Virus record (IMG/VR): IMGVR_UViG_3300036670_000120
Coordinates: 1-21,140 of that record
Reading direction: 5' to 3' (one strand)
Source: a virus
Length of the DNA: 21,140 bases
A model generated the notes under the pieces. The model saw only the letters and a list, made by a program, of their open reading frames with translations. It did no database searches and was not told where the DNA came from. Of this stretch, positions 15,783-21,140 are shown one piece after another. Each line of letters opens with the position of its first letter. Position 1 is the stretch's first letter. The position numbers and the translations under genes were made by a program.

Positions 15783-16035
15783 CGTCGTCATCGTCGTCGT
15801 CCTCCTCGTAGTCATCGTAATACATGTCATCAAGCTCAAGGTATATATCAGTCAAGGCGAATATGATGCTCGCCATCTCCAAATCTGCGCTCGCGACAAC
15901 GTGTGCCAGTGCGTTAATGAGGACGTTAACCTGCTCCTCCCCTGTGCCCGACACCCCCAACGTGAGGTTGACCTTGCGCTGTGCTGACTCCTTAGCAGCC
16001 TGTGATACGTTTAGTTTGCGGCGGTGGTCGCTCAT
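15775..16035 (-). CDS. Small protein with poly-Asp C-terminal tail
   Basis: An 86-residue protein. Residues 1-22 are basic, residues 23-65 are mixed and helical, and the last 18 residues are almost purely acidic, ending in eight consecutive Asp. The tail is encoded by GAC/GAT repeats at about 15778-15802, so its length may vary by slippage. The ATG at 16035 follows AAGGGTTTGT, a usable ribosome binding site. The charge pattern suggests binding to a basic protein or mimicry of nucleic acid, but no family is recognised. Confidence 0.7.
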   Translation of the reverse strand: MSDHRRKLNVSQAAKESAQRKVNLTLGVSGTGEEQVNVLINALAHVVASADLEMASIIFALTDIYLELDDMYYDDYEEDDDDDDDD

Positions 16036-16044
16036 ACAAACCCT

Positions 16045-16137
16045 TTAGTGTGTAGCCAAGACCCACAGGATACCTGCGGTGGCTGAAATAATCATAACCG
16101 CAATCAGCGTCAATCCGAGTCTATATACGTCAATCAT
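16045..16137 (-). CDS. 30-residue single-span membrane peptide
   Basis: A very short gene with strong translation signals: the ATG at 16137 is part of the repeated AGGAG junction module and overlaps the stop of the preceding gene (ATGA). The product has a short polar start (MIDVYRLG), a hydrophobic stretch of about 18 residues (LTLIAVMIISATAGILWV) and a short end (LATH). It lies two genes after the SleB endolysin, so it could be a small holin-like or accessory lysis peptide, but single-span holins are usually longer. Real expression is likely; function is inferred only from position and hydrophobicity. Confidence 0.65.
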   Translation of the reverse strand: MIDVYRLGLTLIAVMIISATAGILWVLATH

Positions 16138-16150
16138 GTGTTCTTCTCCT
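16134..16150 (-). repeat. Junction module copy 1 (RBS + stop/start)
   Basis: Minus-strand AGGAGAAGAACACATGA: ribosome binding site and ATG of the 30-residue membrane peptide, and EKNT plus TGA of the 61-residue protein. Exact match to copies at 17230, 17917 and 18661. Confidence 0.9.
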
Positions 16151-16319
16151 TTGGGGGTACGGGGGGCTGTGGCTTCATAGCGTCTGCGTACCCACGCTCA
16201 TACTCTTTGCGTAGCAGTTCTTCGGGCTCCCACGGTAAGGGCGTACCCGCGTGTTTGTATGCTTCGGCACGCCACATGGACGCGCTCAGTTTGTATCGTT
16301 CGCAGTCGTTGCAAGTCAT
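16134..16319 (-). CDS. Small hypothetical protein after the endolysin
   Basis: A 61-residue polar protein beginning TCNDCERYK (a Cys pair spaced CxxC), with an acidic/basic helix in the middle (PEELLRKEYERGYADAM) and a Pro-rich end before PPKEKNT. The ATG at 16319 overlaps the stop of the SleB gene and follows AGGAGAAAGAA. Its last codons are supplied by the junction module that starts the membrane peptide. Not recognised; the short Cys pair alone does not show a zinc site. Confidence 0.65.
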   Translation of the reverse strand: MTCNDCERYKLSASMWRAEAYKHAGTPLPWEPEELLRKEYERGYADAMKPQPPVPPKEKNT

Positions 16320-16759
16320 TTCTTTCTCCTGTGATATTTATAAAAAACATGAAACCCAATTACTTCAGTCATTTCCAACCTGCCCGCCCACTGCGGGTAA
16401 ACAGCTATTGTGTGGTAGTGCGTTGACTTTCTCGTGTTGTCCTTTAGCCTTCCCGCCATTGCCTTGGCCACAACTCTTTGCACCTTCTGCGTGTATGCCA
16501 CCAGCCTTGGGTTTCTAGCCCTGTAATCGTTGGCCCAGCTAAACTGTTTGCTTTGATAAACAACCCTGCAGATTGAATTAGGCCAGCGCTTACTTGCGAC
16601 CCTGTTTAAGACTACGTTAGCTACCGCCCTGATACCCGCCAGACTTTCGCCACGTGCTTCGTAGTGCAGATTGTCAGCCAAGCATTTTGCCTGCTTACTG
16701 TACGGCACGGCCATTACTGATGTTGGTAGCATCAACAAAGCCAGTAGTAACTTAAACAC
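16316..16759 (-). CDS. SleB-family cell wall hydrolase (endolysin) with Sec signal
   Basis: A 147-residue SleB/Hydrolase_2 peptidoglycan hydrolase, the likely endolysin. From the GTG at 16759 the protein begins with a classic Sec signal: MFKLLLALLMLPTSVMA with probable cleavage after SVMA. The catalytic domain follows: LHYEARGE (putative catalytic Glu34), AGIRAVANVVLNRV, WPNSICRVVYQ, QFSW, STHYH near 112-116, and IGFHVFY near the end. The frame extends 45 residues further upstream, but that overlaps the preceding gene, lacks a signal-like start and hides the signal peptide. The GTG overlaps the preceding stop by 8 bases; AAGAGG lies close upstream. Secretion through the host Sec system would remove the need for a large holin. 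Confidence 0.88.
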   Translation of the reverse strand: MFKLLLALLMLPTSVMAVPYSKQAKCLADNLHYEARGESLAGIRAVANVVLNRVASKRWPNSICRVVYQSKQFSWANDYRARNPRLVAYTQKVQRVVAKAMAGRLKDNTRKSTHYHTIAVYPQWAGRLEMTEVIGFHVFYKYHRRKK

Positions 16760-17027
16760 TGCCTCTTGCGCGCACGCCGTCGGCGCACCAGTTGGCGGCA
16801 ACCATCTCAGGAGCATCGTCTGCGTGTCTGTAACGGGCCACGATTTCGTCACACACCTTGGCACATGCCTCTCGTTCAGCCTCCACTGCCTCATTTATTC
16901 GCCTGAGCCACAAATGATTGTGCTTGTTAAAACCATCGTTTCTGACAAGGGCGGCAAAGTGTTCAATGTCACCATGCAAGGTCAGTCCGTTGGCTTGAAT
17001 CAATTTAATTATTTTATCGCTTGTCAC
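16752..17027 (-). CDS. Small phage protein (EREACAKVCD helix)
   Basis: A 91-residue protein with a GTG start at 17027 supplied by junction module copy 2. The middle carries a helical segment AVEAEREACAKVCDEIV of a kind that recurs in small phage proteins of unknown role. The rest is polar with several His. It ends 8 bases inside the endolysin start, so the two are probably coupled. No function is recognised. Confidence 0.7.
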   Translation of the reverse strand: MTSDKIIKLIQANGLTLHGDIEHFAALVRNDGFNKHNHLWLRRINEAVEAEREACAKVCDEIVARYRHADDAPEMVAANWCADGVRARGSV

Positions 17028-17040
17028 GTGTTCTTCTCCT
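17024..17040 (-). repeat. Junction module copy 2 (GTG variant)
   Basis: AGGAGAAGAACACGTGA, one base different from the common form: the start of the next gene becomes GTG and the upstream C-terminus is still EKNT (ACG for Thr). Confidence 0.88.
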
Positions 17041-17233
17041 TGTTGTTAAAGCCGCCGTAGTGCCCGCCTAGATTTGCCGCCACCATCACTTTAATGAACT
17101 CCTGCTCGGGTGGGGTCATCTCCTTGTACGCAGGAAATTTGTTGCAAGCATCATCCAAGGTTTTGCGCATAGCAGCGGCCAGATTCTTGGTATAGAGCTT
17201 CCCCAGTTCGGCGTACTCGTCTTCTTCAGTCAT
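17024..17233 (-). CDS. Small hypothetical protein, acidic N-terminus
   Basis: A 69-residue protein starting TEEDEYAELGKLY, with a basic helix, PPEQEFIKVMVAANLGG in the second half and NKEKNT at the end. Both ends are set by junction modules (start at 17233, stop at 17024), with ATGA-type overlaps to both neighbours. No recognised family; coding is supported by the strong ribosome binding site and coupling. Confidence 0.68.
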   Translation of the reverse strand: MTEEDEYAELGKLYTKNLAAAMRKTLDDACNKFPAYKEMTPPEQEFIKVMVAANLGGHYGGFNNKEKNT

Positions 17234-17246
17234 GTGTTCTTCTCCT
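17230..17246 (-). repeat. Junction module copy 3
   Basis: Exact AGGAGAAGAACACATGA between the 78- and 69-residue genes; encodes EKNT of the former. Confidence 0.9.
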
Positions 17247-17466
17247 GTTCAACATCCACAAGCTGCCACCCTATAGACGCATAAAACCAAACGTCAGGCA
17301 TGCGCTTATTCAAGTAAGCTATTCTGTCAGCTACTAAATGCGGTATGTCTTTTTGTTTGAGGTGCTCCCAGTCTGGAAAGTTTTTAGACGTGAGTATGTC
17401 CAAGAAAACGTGACCTGAAGGTACATGTGTCTTACTAAACTGGAAGACTGGTGTTTTGTAACTCAT
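17230..17466 (-). CDS. Small hypothetical protein
   Basis: A 78-residue protein of mixed alpha/beta character with many aromatic residues (VFQFSKTH, MPDVWFYASIGWQLV) and the shared EKNT end. The ATG at 17466 comes from junction module copy 4. It looks globular and compact rather than disordered. No family is recognised. Confidence 0.68.
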   Translation of the reverse strand: MSYKTPVFQFSKTHVPSGHVFLDILTSKNFPDWEHLKQKDIPHLVADRIAYLNKRMPDVWFYASIGWQLVDVEQEKNT

Positions 17467-17479
17467 GCGTTCTTCTCCT
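17463..17479 (-). repeat. Junction module copy 4 (EKNA variant)
   Basis: AGGAGAAGAACGCATGA: one base change turns the upstream C-terminus into EKNA while leaving the ribosome binding site and ATG unchanged. Confidence 0.88.
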
Positions 17480-17678
17480 TTAGTTTGTCCTCAATGGCTC
17501 GGGCGAAGGAGTACATTTCGCGAGTCTCTTGATACCCCGCAGTGTTGTGTATCTGTTCATCCGTCAGCTCAACCCAAGGCTTATCTACCTGCGCTTTTGT
17601 GGCAACGTAATCAGCAAACAACTCTACCATTGACATGATACGCGGGTCAGTCCAGCCCATTTTGTATTGCTCGGTCAT
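17463..17678 (-). CDS. Small phage protein (LTDEQI / FARAIEDKLKEK type)
   Basis: A 71-residue protein starting at the ATG at 17678, which overlaps the preceding stop (ATGA) and has GAGG six bases upstream. The open frame extends 11 residues further, without a better signal. The pattern WVELTDEQI in the middle and FARAIEDKLKEK at the end is familiar from small proteins scattered in tailed-phage early regions; no function is known to me. Helical throughout, no Cys. Confidence 0.72.
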   Translation of the reverse strand: MTEQYKMGWTDPRIMSMVELFADYVATKAQVDKPWVELTDEQIHNTAGYQETREMYSFARAIEDKLKEKNA

Positions 17679-17920
17679 GTTTGCCTCGCTACGTATTCGT
17701 GTTGGAGCCAAGCCAGCGCTCCGAGTTGTTGATAAACATCTTGATGATAGTCACACCACACCGCCATCCGCAGACCGTCGTTGGTGAAACCTGTACCGAT
17801 AAACGACTGTAGTTGACCACTCTCTGCCATCTCCAGCACATTTTTAATGGCGTCGACTATATCCTGATTCGGCTTGCCGGGCTCGAGCTCGGTTCCGCTT
17901 ATAGTAACTACGTTGGTCAT
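17675..17920 (-). CDS. Small phage protein (LEMAESGQLQSFIGTG type)
   Basis: An 81-residue protein. Residues 17-50 contain IVDAIKNVLEMAESGQLQ followed by SFIGTG, a pattern I associate with small, widely scattered phage proteins of unknown function. The second half holds AVWCDYHQD and a helical end. The start at 17920 is given by junction module copy 5, directly after the dioxygenase stop. Confidence 0.72.
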   Translation of the reverse strand: MTNVVTISGTELEPGKPNQDIVDAIKNVLEMAESGQLQSFIGTGFTNDGLRMAVWCDYHQDVYQQLGALAWLQHEYVARQT

Positions 17921-17933
17921 GTGTTCTTCTCCT
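17917..17933 (-). repeat. Junction module copy 5 (after a TAG stop)
   Basis: Exact AGGAGAAGAACACATGA, but here the upstream dioxygenase ends with TAG whose last two bases are the first two of the module. The EKNT codons are therefore not translated in that gene. Confidence 0.9.
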
Positions 17934-18504
17934 ATCTAAACTCAGACCAGCCGGTTAATATGTACTTCTCGCCAGAAAGCGGTGGGTTTCCTCTGTGCGT
18001 ATGGGTATAACTGACCGGGAAAATTAAAATCGTCCCCGCTTTAGGTTTTATTCGTACCGACTCATACAAAAACTCCGTCTCCCCACCATCCTCCACGTCG
18101 TTTAGATATAACATGAACGCGGTCAGGCGGTGCCTGTATTGGTAGCCATCATTTTCAAAATGCCATGTATGGTAACCTTGAGACGGTAAAGTTTTTTGTA
18201 GCTTAGATTGGAAAAAAGTATGCGGCTGTGCTTTTTGTAGTGCCGCGTACTTGTCGCAATATTTGTCATAGCAGGCGCTTAGTGCGGGTGTTACAAACGA
18301 ACCAAGCGCTCCTTCAAAAAACAAATCTACACTATTCGCGCCCGTTGGGTCTACGTTCAGTTGCTCGTCATCTGCTATTGACTTGTCACCACGACTATAT
18401 GTGTGCTTTCTTACTTTCCAGTAGTCAAACAATTTTATGATTTCGCTACACGCCTCTACATTTACCGCATCTTCAAAAATACCAATGTGTTTTTCTATTC
18501 TCAT
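17932..18504 (-). CDS. 2OG-Fe(II) dioxygenase with HxE metal site
   Basis: A 190-residue 2-oxoglutarate/Fe(II)-dependent dioxygenase of the prolyl-4-hydroxylase-like phage group. The core jelly-roll motifs are YHTWHFENDG (iron ligands H115 and E117, so HxE in place of the usual HxD), LTAFMLYLNDVEDGGETEF, GTILIFPVSYTHTHRG (distal iron ligand probably H170) and GEKYILTGW, where K180 would bind the 2OG carboxylate as Lys does in prolyl 4-hydroxylases. Such enzymes could hydroxylate a protein, a modified base or a small molecule; the substrate is not shown. The ATG at 18504 follows AGGAGAGCTGAA. A second, divergent dioxygenase lies 0.6 kb upstream. Confidence 0.88.
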   Translation of the reverse strand: MRIEKHIGIFEDAVNVEACSEIIKLFDYWKVRKHTYSRGDKSIADDEQLNVDPTGANSVDLFFEGALGSFVTPALSACYDKYCDKYAALQKAQPHTFFQSKLQKTLPSQGYHTWHFENDGYQYRHRLTAFMLYLNDVEDGGETEFLYESVRIKPKAGTILIFPVSYTHTHRGNPPLSGEKYILTGWSEFR

Positions 18505-18505
18505 T

Positions 18506-18664
18506 TCAGCTCTCCTCGTCGTCTAAAAACTCTTGTCGCTCCTCAGCGGACATCTCAGCAAGGGTCTGAAAGTGGTTCTCACCGCAGCATTGAAACCGTG
18601 CCTTCTCGCACCCGCAGTAGCAACAGTACTGCGTGCTGTCGGCCATTAGTTCTTCTTGTGTCAT
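18506..18664 (-). CDS. 52-residue Cys-rich zinc-finger-like protein
   Basis: A short gene whose ATG at 18664 comes from junction module copy 6. Residues 14-32 carry CCYCGC, then FQCCGENHF: six Cys and one His in 18 residues, a likely zinc knuckle. The C-terminal half is acidic (SAEERQEFLDDEES). It stops one base before the dioxygenase ATG region, whose ribosome binding site lies in its last codons. Real coding is supported by the start signal and the dense Cys pattern. The target is unknown. Confidence 0.72.
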   Translation of the reverse strand: MTQEELMADSTQYCCYCGCEKARFQCCGENHFQTLAEMSAEERQEFLDDEES

Positions 18665-18677
18665 GTGTTCTTCTCCT
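18661..18677 (-). repeat. Junction module copy 6
   Basis: Exact AGGAGAAGAACACATGA between the 157-residue protein (ending IQEKNT) and the 52-residue zinc protein. Confidence 0.9.
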
Positions 18678-19134
18678 GTATGGGCGTCGCCCGTTTATAT
18701 TTAATCTCGTCATGCACAATCTTGACGGCTCGTTCCATGTCTCGGACTGTGATGACCTCAAGCTGGGCGTCGTGCAGTTCCATGGCCGTGTTGAGCGCGT
18801 CCATCTCAGCGGCTACTGGTACAAACTTGTTAGCCTCTACACCTCTAGCACCCACCGAACGCAACGCCCGCAATCCCGCATCAACAACCCCACGGTACTC
18901 TTCGCCAAACCCGAGTCGCCACAAGGACTCCATCACATTCAGCGCGTTAATCAGGGCATTGACGTCCGCCTTTGTAGCAGTGCCTTGAGCAAGTGCCGCC
19001 ATCGCCATGTGGTTAACCAACCTCAAGTCAACCATAAACGAATCATGCAGGGCGACGGGGGTCATGCTCTCCACGACGTATCCCATCGGGTTAATAATCA
19101 CGGGCTTTGGTCGGTACTTACTACGTTTTCTCAT
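18661..19134 (-). CDS. Conserved phage protein (MRKRSKYRP type)
   Basis: A 157-residue protein with a basic start MRKRSKYRPKPVI, then NPMGYV, then a helical body (RLVNHMAMAALAQGTATKAD, LNVMESLWRLGFG) and an EMDALNTAMELHDAQLEVI segment. I recognise the pattern from proteins in many proteobacterial phages, sometimes labelled as regulators, but no HTH is evident. The ATG at 19134 is 7 bases after the preceding stop, with AAGG upstream; an earlier ATG-like start would overlap the dioxygenase by 28 bases and is less likely. It lies between the two dioxygenases, so it might be linked to their substrate (speculative). Confidence 0.78.
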   Translation of the reverse strand: MRKRSKYRPKPVIINPMGYVVESMTPVALHDSFMVDLRLVNHMAMAALAQGTATKADVNALINALNVMESLWRLGFGEEYRGVVDAGLRALRSVGARGVEANKFVPVAAEMDALNTAMELHDAQLEVITVRDMERAVKIVHDEIKYKRATPIQEKNT

Positions 19135-19142
19135 GATTCGCC

Positions 19143-19706
19143 TTATCGAAATGCCGGGCCTCGGCACCAACCCGTCAAAGAGTATCGAACTCCGGATGTG
19201 ACCGGCACAACACGATGCTCTAAAAGACTCGGAAACACGTACACGGAGCCCTGCCCATTTGGGACTAAACCTGAACTGCTACGGTCAAGTTCTAACCCGC
19301 CGCCTTCGTAGTCATCAGGATTAGAAAGCATGACAACCACGCTGAGTTTTCGTTGTGTGTTTAGCGCATCTACGCTTGAAAAATAAGTATCTGCGTGCCA
19401 CGTGTAGTGCCCTCCGGGGAGATACTCAGCAATCTGTACAGCGTCGATGGAGTCCACGTCAAAATTCCAGCCAGTTTTGTGGTTAGCCCTCAGTGCAAAA
19501 TTCATAAGTATTGTGCTTATATGTTCGTCCGAGTTAATCCAACAGACGTTTGTCACCCGTGTTTCTGAGTGTGCTACGTATTTCGCTCCTACGCCAACTT
19601 CAGCTTCGGCGGCCTTCTCCGTTTGAAAGTATGTTTTGATTAGTTGTTGGCATAGGTCGGCGGATAGGGTGTTTTGCCATGACCAGTAAGAGCTTGGTGT
19701 TTTCAT
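19143..19706 (-). CDS. 2OG-Fe(II) dioxygenase with classic HxD metal site
   Basis: A 187-residue dioxygenase of the PKHD/YbiX-like type. Motifs: AEYLPGGHYTWHADTY (iron ligands H104 and D106), LSVVVMLSNPDDYEGGGLEL, SVYVFPSLLEHRVVPV (H164) and GVRYSLTGW (R174, 2OG carboxylate). All four key positions are intact. The N-terminal 60 residues are helical and include a Cys/His pair. It shares little beyond the fold motifs with the second dioxygenase, so the pair is probably not a recent duplication. The ATG at 19706 overlaps the preceding TGA. The substrate is unknown. Confidence 0.88.
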   Translation of the reverse strand: MKTPSSYWSWQNTLSADLCQQLIKTYFQTEKAAEAEVGVGAKYVAHSETRVTNVCWINSDEHISTILMNFALRANHKTGWNFDVDSIDAVQIAEYLPGGHYTWHADTYFSSVDALNTQRKLSVVVMLSNPDDYEGGGLELDRSSSGLVPNGQGSVYVFPSLLEHRVVPVTSGVRYSLTGWCRGPAFR

Positions 19707-19885
19707 TTGACTTTTCTGTATTTCTCGGCGTTCTTTGAGTTAATCATGGGGGGCGCGTTGCCGTTTGTGTTGGCCGACCTTACTTTGCCGCCTACTGTGC
19801 CGGACGTGCTTTTCTTGAACGGGAGCATGTCTATCTTGAACAGGCCCGGAGTATTAAATGCGTTGGGTACTACAGGCTTAGTCAT
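19703..19885 (-). CDS. 60-residue basic disordered protein
   Basis: A small Lys/Asn/Pro-rich protein (MTKPVVPNAFNTPGLFKIDM at the start, EKYRKVK at the end), with no hydrophobic core, probably disordered. The ATG at 19885 follows AGGAG and overlaps the preceding stop; its own stop overlaps the dioxygenase start. It could be a small structural or nucleic-acid-binding accessory. Not recognised. Confidence 0.65.
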   Translation of the reverse strand: MTKPVVPNAFNTPGLFKIDMLPFKKSTSGTVGGKVRSANTNGNAPPMINSKNAEKYRKVK

Positions 19886-20058
19886 TTCAACTTCTCCTCT
19901 CTGCCGTCCTTGTAGAGCAGGGATTGCCCCATCCTACTTGGGTACTTCAGGTGGTCATCCGCGCCCGGCCTCACGGCTGGCTTTGGCGGCTCGTTATAGA
20001 TTCCAGCCATCTTGCTGGTTGTTGGGGCTTCTACAGCCGCGATTACTTTTTTAGTCAT
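19882..20058 (-). CDS. 58-residue hypothetical protein
   Basis: A short Pro/Lys-rich gene whose ATG at 20058 and TGA both overlap neighbours by ATGA. The product begins MTKKVIAAVEAP, has a Pro-rich middle (NEPPKPAVRPG), then DHLKYPSRM and an Arg/Lys/Glu end. AGGA lies nine bases upstream of the start. Unknown function; coding is supported by coupling on both sides and by filling the gap exactly. Confidence 0.65.
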   Translation of the reverse strand: MTKKVIAAVEAPTTSKMAGIYNEPPKPAVRPGADDHLKYPSRMGQSLLYKDGREEKLK

Positions 20059-20270
20059 GGGTTCTGTTCCTGTTGCTGTAGCTTGGCTGTCTTACAGTCC
20101 AAGCAAATAAATGTTCTAAATGTGCCGATAAATTTTAGGCTACCGCCTTTTGAGTTCTTGTCTTTCTGACACCGCAGGCATAACTGCTTATGCCGACTCA
20201 TCCATCGTTGGTTTTCCTTGAGCGCGTTAGTGGCTGAAATGTTTTGGGCTACTACCGAGAATTTACTCAT
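20055..20270 (-). CDS. Small zinc-ribbon protein
   Basis: A 71-residue protein with two CxxC pairs, CLRC and CLDC, separated by about 25 residues rich in Lys, Gly and Phe, the layout of a small zinc ribbon. The ATG at 20270 overlaps the upstream stop (ATGA). A TTG start at 20309 would add a third CxxC (CVYC) but overlaps the preceding gene by 43 bases and has no ribosome binding site. The C-terminal 15 residues are Gln/Lys-rich. It may bind nucleic acid; no family is recognised. Confidence 0.7.
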   Translation of the reverse strand: MSKFSVVAQNISATNALKENQRWMSRHKQLCLRCQKDKNSKGGSLKFIGTFRTFICLDCKTAKLQQQEQNP

Positions 20271-20863
20271 GAGTAGTCCGCAGTAAACACAGCCTTGATA
20301 CGCCTCCAAAGGGGTAACCGCTTACGCATTGGCGTGACGACGAGGGGCTCACGCAGTCGCGTGACGACGAGGGGCTCAGCAAGCCGAGCTGCATCCTCAC
20401 TAGGCAACGGGGCTACTGCGGCGGGCTGCTTCTTGGCGAGCTTGTAGGCGGTCTGCTTGTACTTGTTTACCAGCACCTGTTGTAGTGGGCGGTACTCCTT
20501 CGCGACTGCCGTCAGCTTCTTTGTTACCTTGTCGCGCTCAATCAGCCCTGCGTTAGTCAAGTGCGTAATCGTGCCGACAACTGAGCTTTTCTTATCGCCC
20601 AGTGTTACGAACGCATCGCCGTACTCATGAGCACGAAGGTTGGGGTACGCCATGATGAACTCAAAGACACGTTGCGACAGTGGCTTTACTCCGCTGGCCA
20701 CGGTAGGCGCTTTGCGAGTCTTTAGCAACGCAGTGTGGCGGTGCTTGGTGTTGTACACGGTGTACAGAGGGATGTTTAGCTCGGCGGCGATTGTAGCTGC
20801 GGGCTTGCCCGAATTGAGAGCTCGTATGATTGCACGGGTTTGTTTGGTTAGTGGTCTAGTCAT
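20267..20863 (-). CDS. Helix-turn-helix phage regulator-like protein
   Basis: A 198-residue protein with two probable DNA-binding parts. Residues 1-45 look like a homeodomain-like HTH (AIIRALNSGKPAATIAAELN, then IPLYTVYNTKHRH). Residues about 60-115 resemble a winged helix (LSQRVFEFIMAYPN, VVGTITHLTNAGLIERD). The tail is basic and contains a nine-residue tandem repeat, EPLVVTRLR then EPLVVTPMR. AGGAGAAAAACC gives a strong ribosome binding site before the ATG at 20863. It may control this early region or act as a DNA-binding replication accessory. No operator is visible. Confidence 0.75.
   Translation of the reverse strand: MTRPLTKQTRAIIRALNSGKPAATIAAELNIPLYTVYNTKHRHTALLKTRKAPTVASGVKPLSQRVFEFIMAYPNLRAHEYGDAFVTLGDKKSSVVGTITHLTNAGLIERDKVTKKLTAVAKEYRPLQQVLVNKYKQTAYKLAKKQPAAVAPLPSEDAARLAEPLVVTRLREPLVVTPMRKRLPLWRRIKAVFTADYS
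20332..20378. repeat. 27-base tandem duplication in the HTH gene
   Basis: A 20-base identical block (GCGTGACGACGAGGGGCTCA) occurs at 20332-20351 and 20359-20378, giving a 27-base period and an in-frame nine-residue repeat. It indicates a recent tandem duplication. Confidence 0.85.
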
Positions 20864-20888
20864 GGTTTTTCTCCTAAAGATTTAACAA

Positions 20889-21116
20889 TTAAAACATTTC
20901 AAGTTGCGCGGGGTCTTTGGGTAAGTCACGAGCGTAGTCATCCCACGCTGCGTGTACATCAATCCCATGAGATATTGCATGCTCGACGACGGCGTACAAC
21001 AGGGGTGAAAGGCTGCCTCCACTTGGCTGGATAAGATACATCTCCAGCGCACGGTCAAGTGGGGGTACGGGTACATCGTGTATCAACAAGGTATACACAT
21101 CACTGGCAATAGTCAT
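20889..21116 (-). CDS. Small hypothetical protein
   Basis: A 75-residue protein with amphipathic helices (LLYAVVEHAISHGIDVHAAW) and an acidic end. The ATG at 21116 overlaps the stop of a gene entering from the right, and GGAG lies eight bases upstream. No family is recognised. It is followed after 25 bases by the HTH gene. Confidence 0.7.
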   Translation of the reverse strand: MTIASDVYTLLIHDVPVPPLDRALEMYLIQPSGGSLSPLLYAVVEHAISHGIDVHAAWDDYARDLPKDPAQLEMF

Positions 21117-21140
21117 TCGTCGAACTCCAAAAAGTTAATC
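21113..21140 (-). CDS. 3' end of a gene entering from the right
   Basis: The last eight codons and TGA of a gene whose C-terminus reads INFLEFDE. The stop overlaps the next ATG (ATGA), as is usual in this block. Too little is visible to assign a function. Confidence 0.45.

Noticed and set aside
16760-16894. 45-residue N-terminal extension of the endolysin
   Set aside because: It overlaps the upstream gene fully and would bury the signal peptide; the GTG at 16759 gives a clean Sec signal.
18403-19311. Plus-strand open frame of 302 codons over the dioxygenase region
   Set aside because: It is antisense to three supported genes with intact motifs; the product is Ser/Arg/His-rich and shows no domain.
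1-21140. tRNA, rRNA, insertion sequences, integrase and attachment sites
   Set aside because: No cloverleaf, transposase, inverted terminal repeats or recombinase motif was found on reading through either strand.

Overview
The window looks like part of the genome of an uncultivated double-stranded DNA tailed bacteriophage, most likely podovirus-like and from an aquatic environment (inference). Support comes from a very large virion protein resembling ejected internal proteins, a T7-like family A DNA polymerase without a 5' nuclease domain, a SleB-type endolysin, two 2-oxoglutarate/Fe(II) dioxygenases and a dense run of tiny overlapping genes. No integrase, tRNA, rRNA, insertion sequence or CRISPR array was seen. 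Host identity cannot be read from the sequence.

Layout. Positions 1-5629 (plus strand) hold the end of a structural module: the C-terminal part of an internal virion-like protein and a 1736-residue giant virion protein. Everything else lies on the minus strand and is read from right to left. The two blocks converge head-on with an 8-base overlap near 5622-5629.

Right-hand block (about 15.4-21.1 kb, transcribed first). This is an accessory region of small genes, most joined by ATGA stop/start overlaps. Six junctions carry a nearly identical 17-base module (AGGAGAAGAACACATGA) that is at once the ribosome binding site and start of the next gene and, in five cases, the EKNT/EKNA C-terminus and stop of the gene before. 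The region contains two dioxygenases, small Cys-rich proteins, a helix-turn-helix protein, a Sec-signal SleB endolysin, a 30-residue membrane peptide and a DUF3310 protein.

Replication block (5.6-15.3 kb). In transcription order: a VRR-NUC nuclease, the family A polymerase, a Cas4/RecB-like Fe-S nuclease and an HNH protein, ending at a clear intrinsic terminator (12024-12052). Next is a SNF2 helicase. A strong sigma70-like promoter (10419-10446) then heads a second unit: a small conserved phage protein, a zinc-containing ssDNA-binding-like protein, a small HTH protein, an archaeo-eukaryotic-type primase fused to a DUF927 helicase, and a small terminal gene. Together these could form a replisome built from PolA, AEP-DUF927, SNF2 and SSB in place of the T7 gp4 scheme.

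The most unusual features are a possible pseudoknotted RNA leader before the nuclease/polymerase genes (15271-15381), the repeated junction module, the polymerase active site (Leu at the Pol I Phe762 position and HDS in place of HDE), and several real genes of 30-58 residues that ordinary length cut-offs miss.
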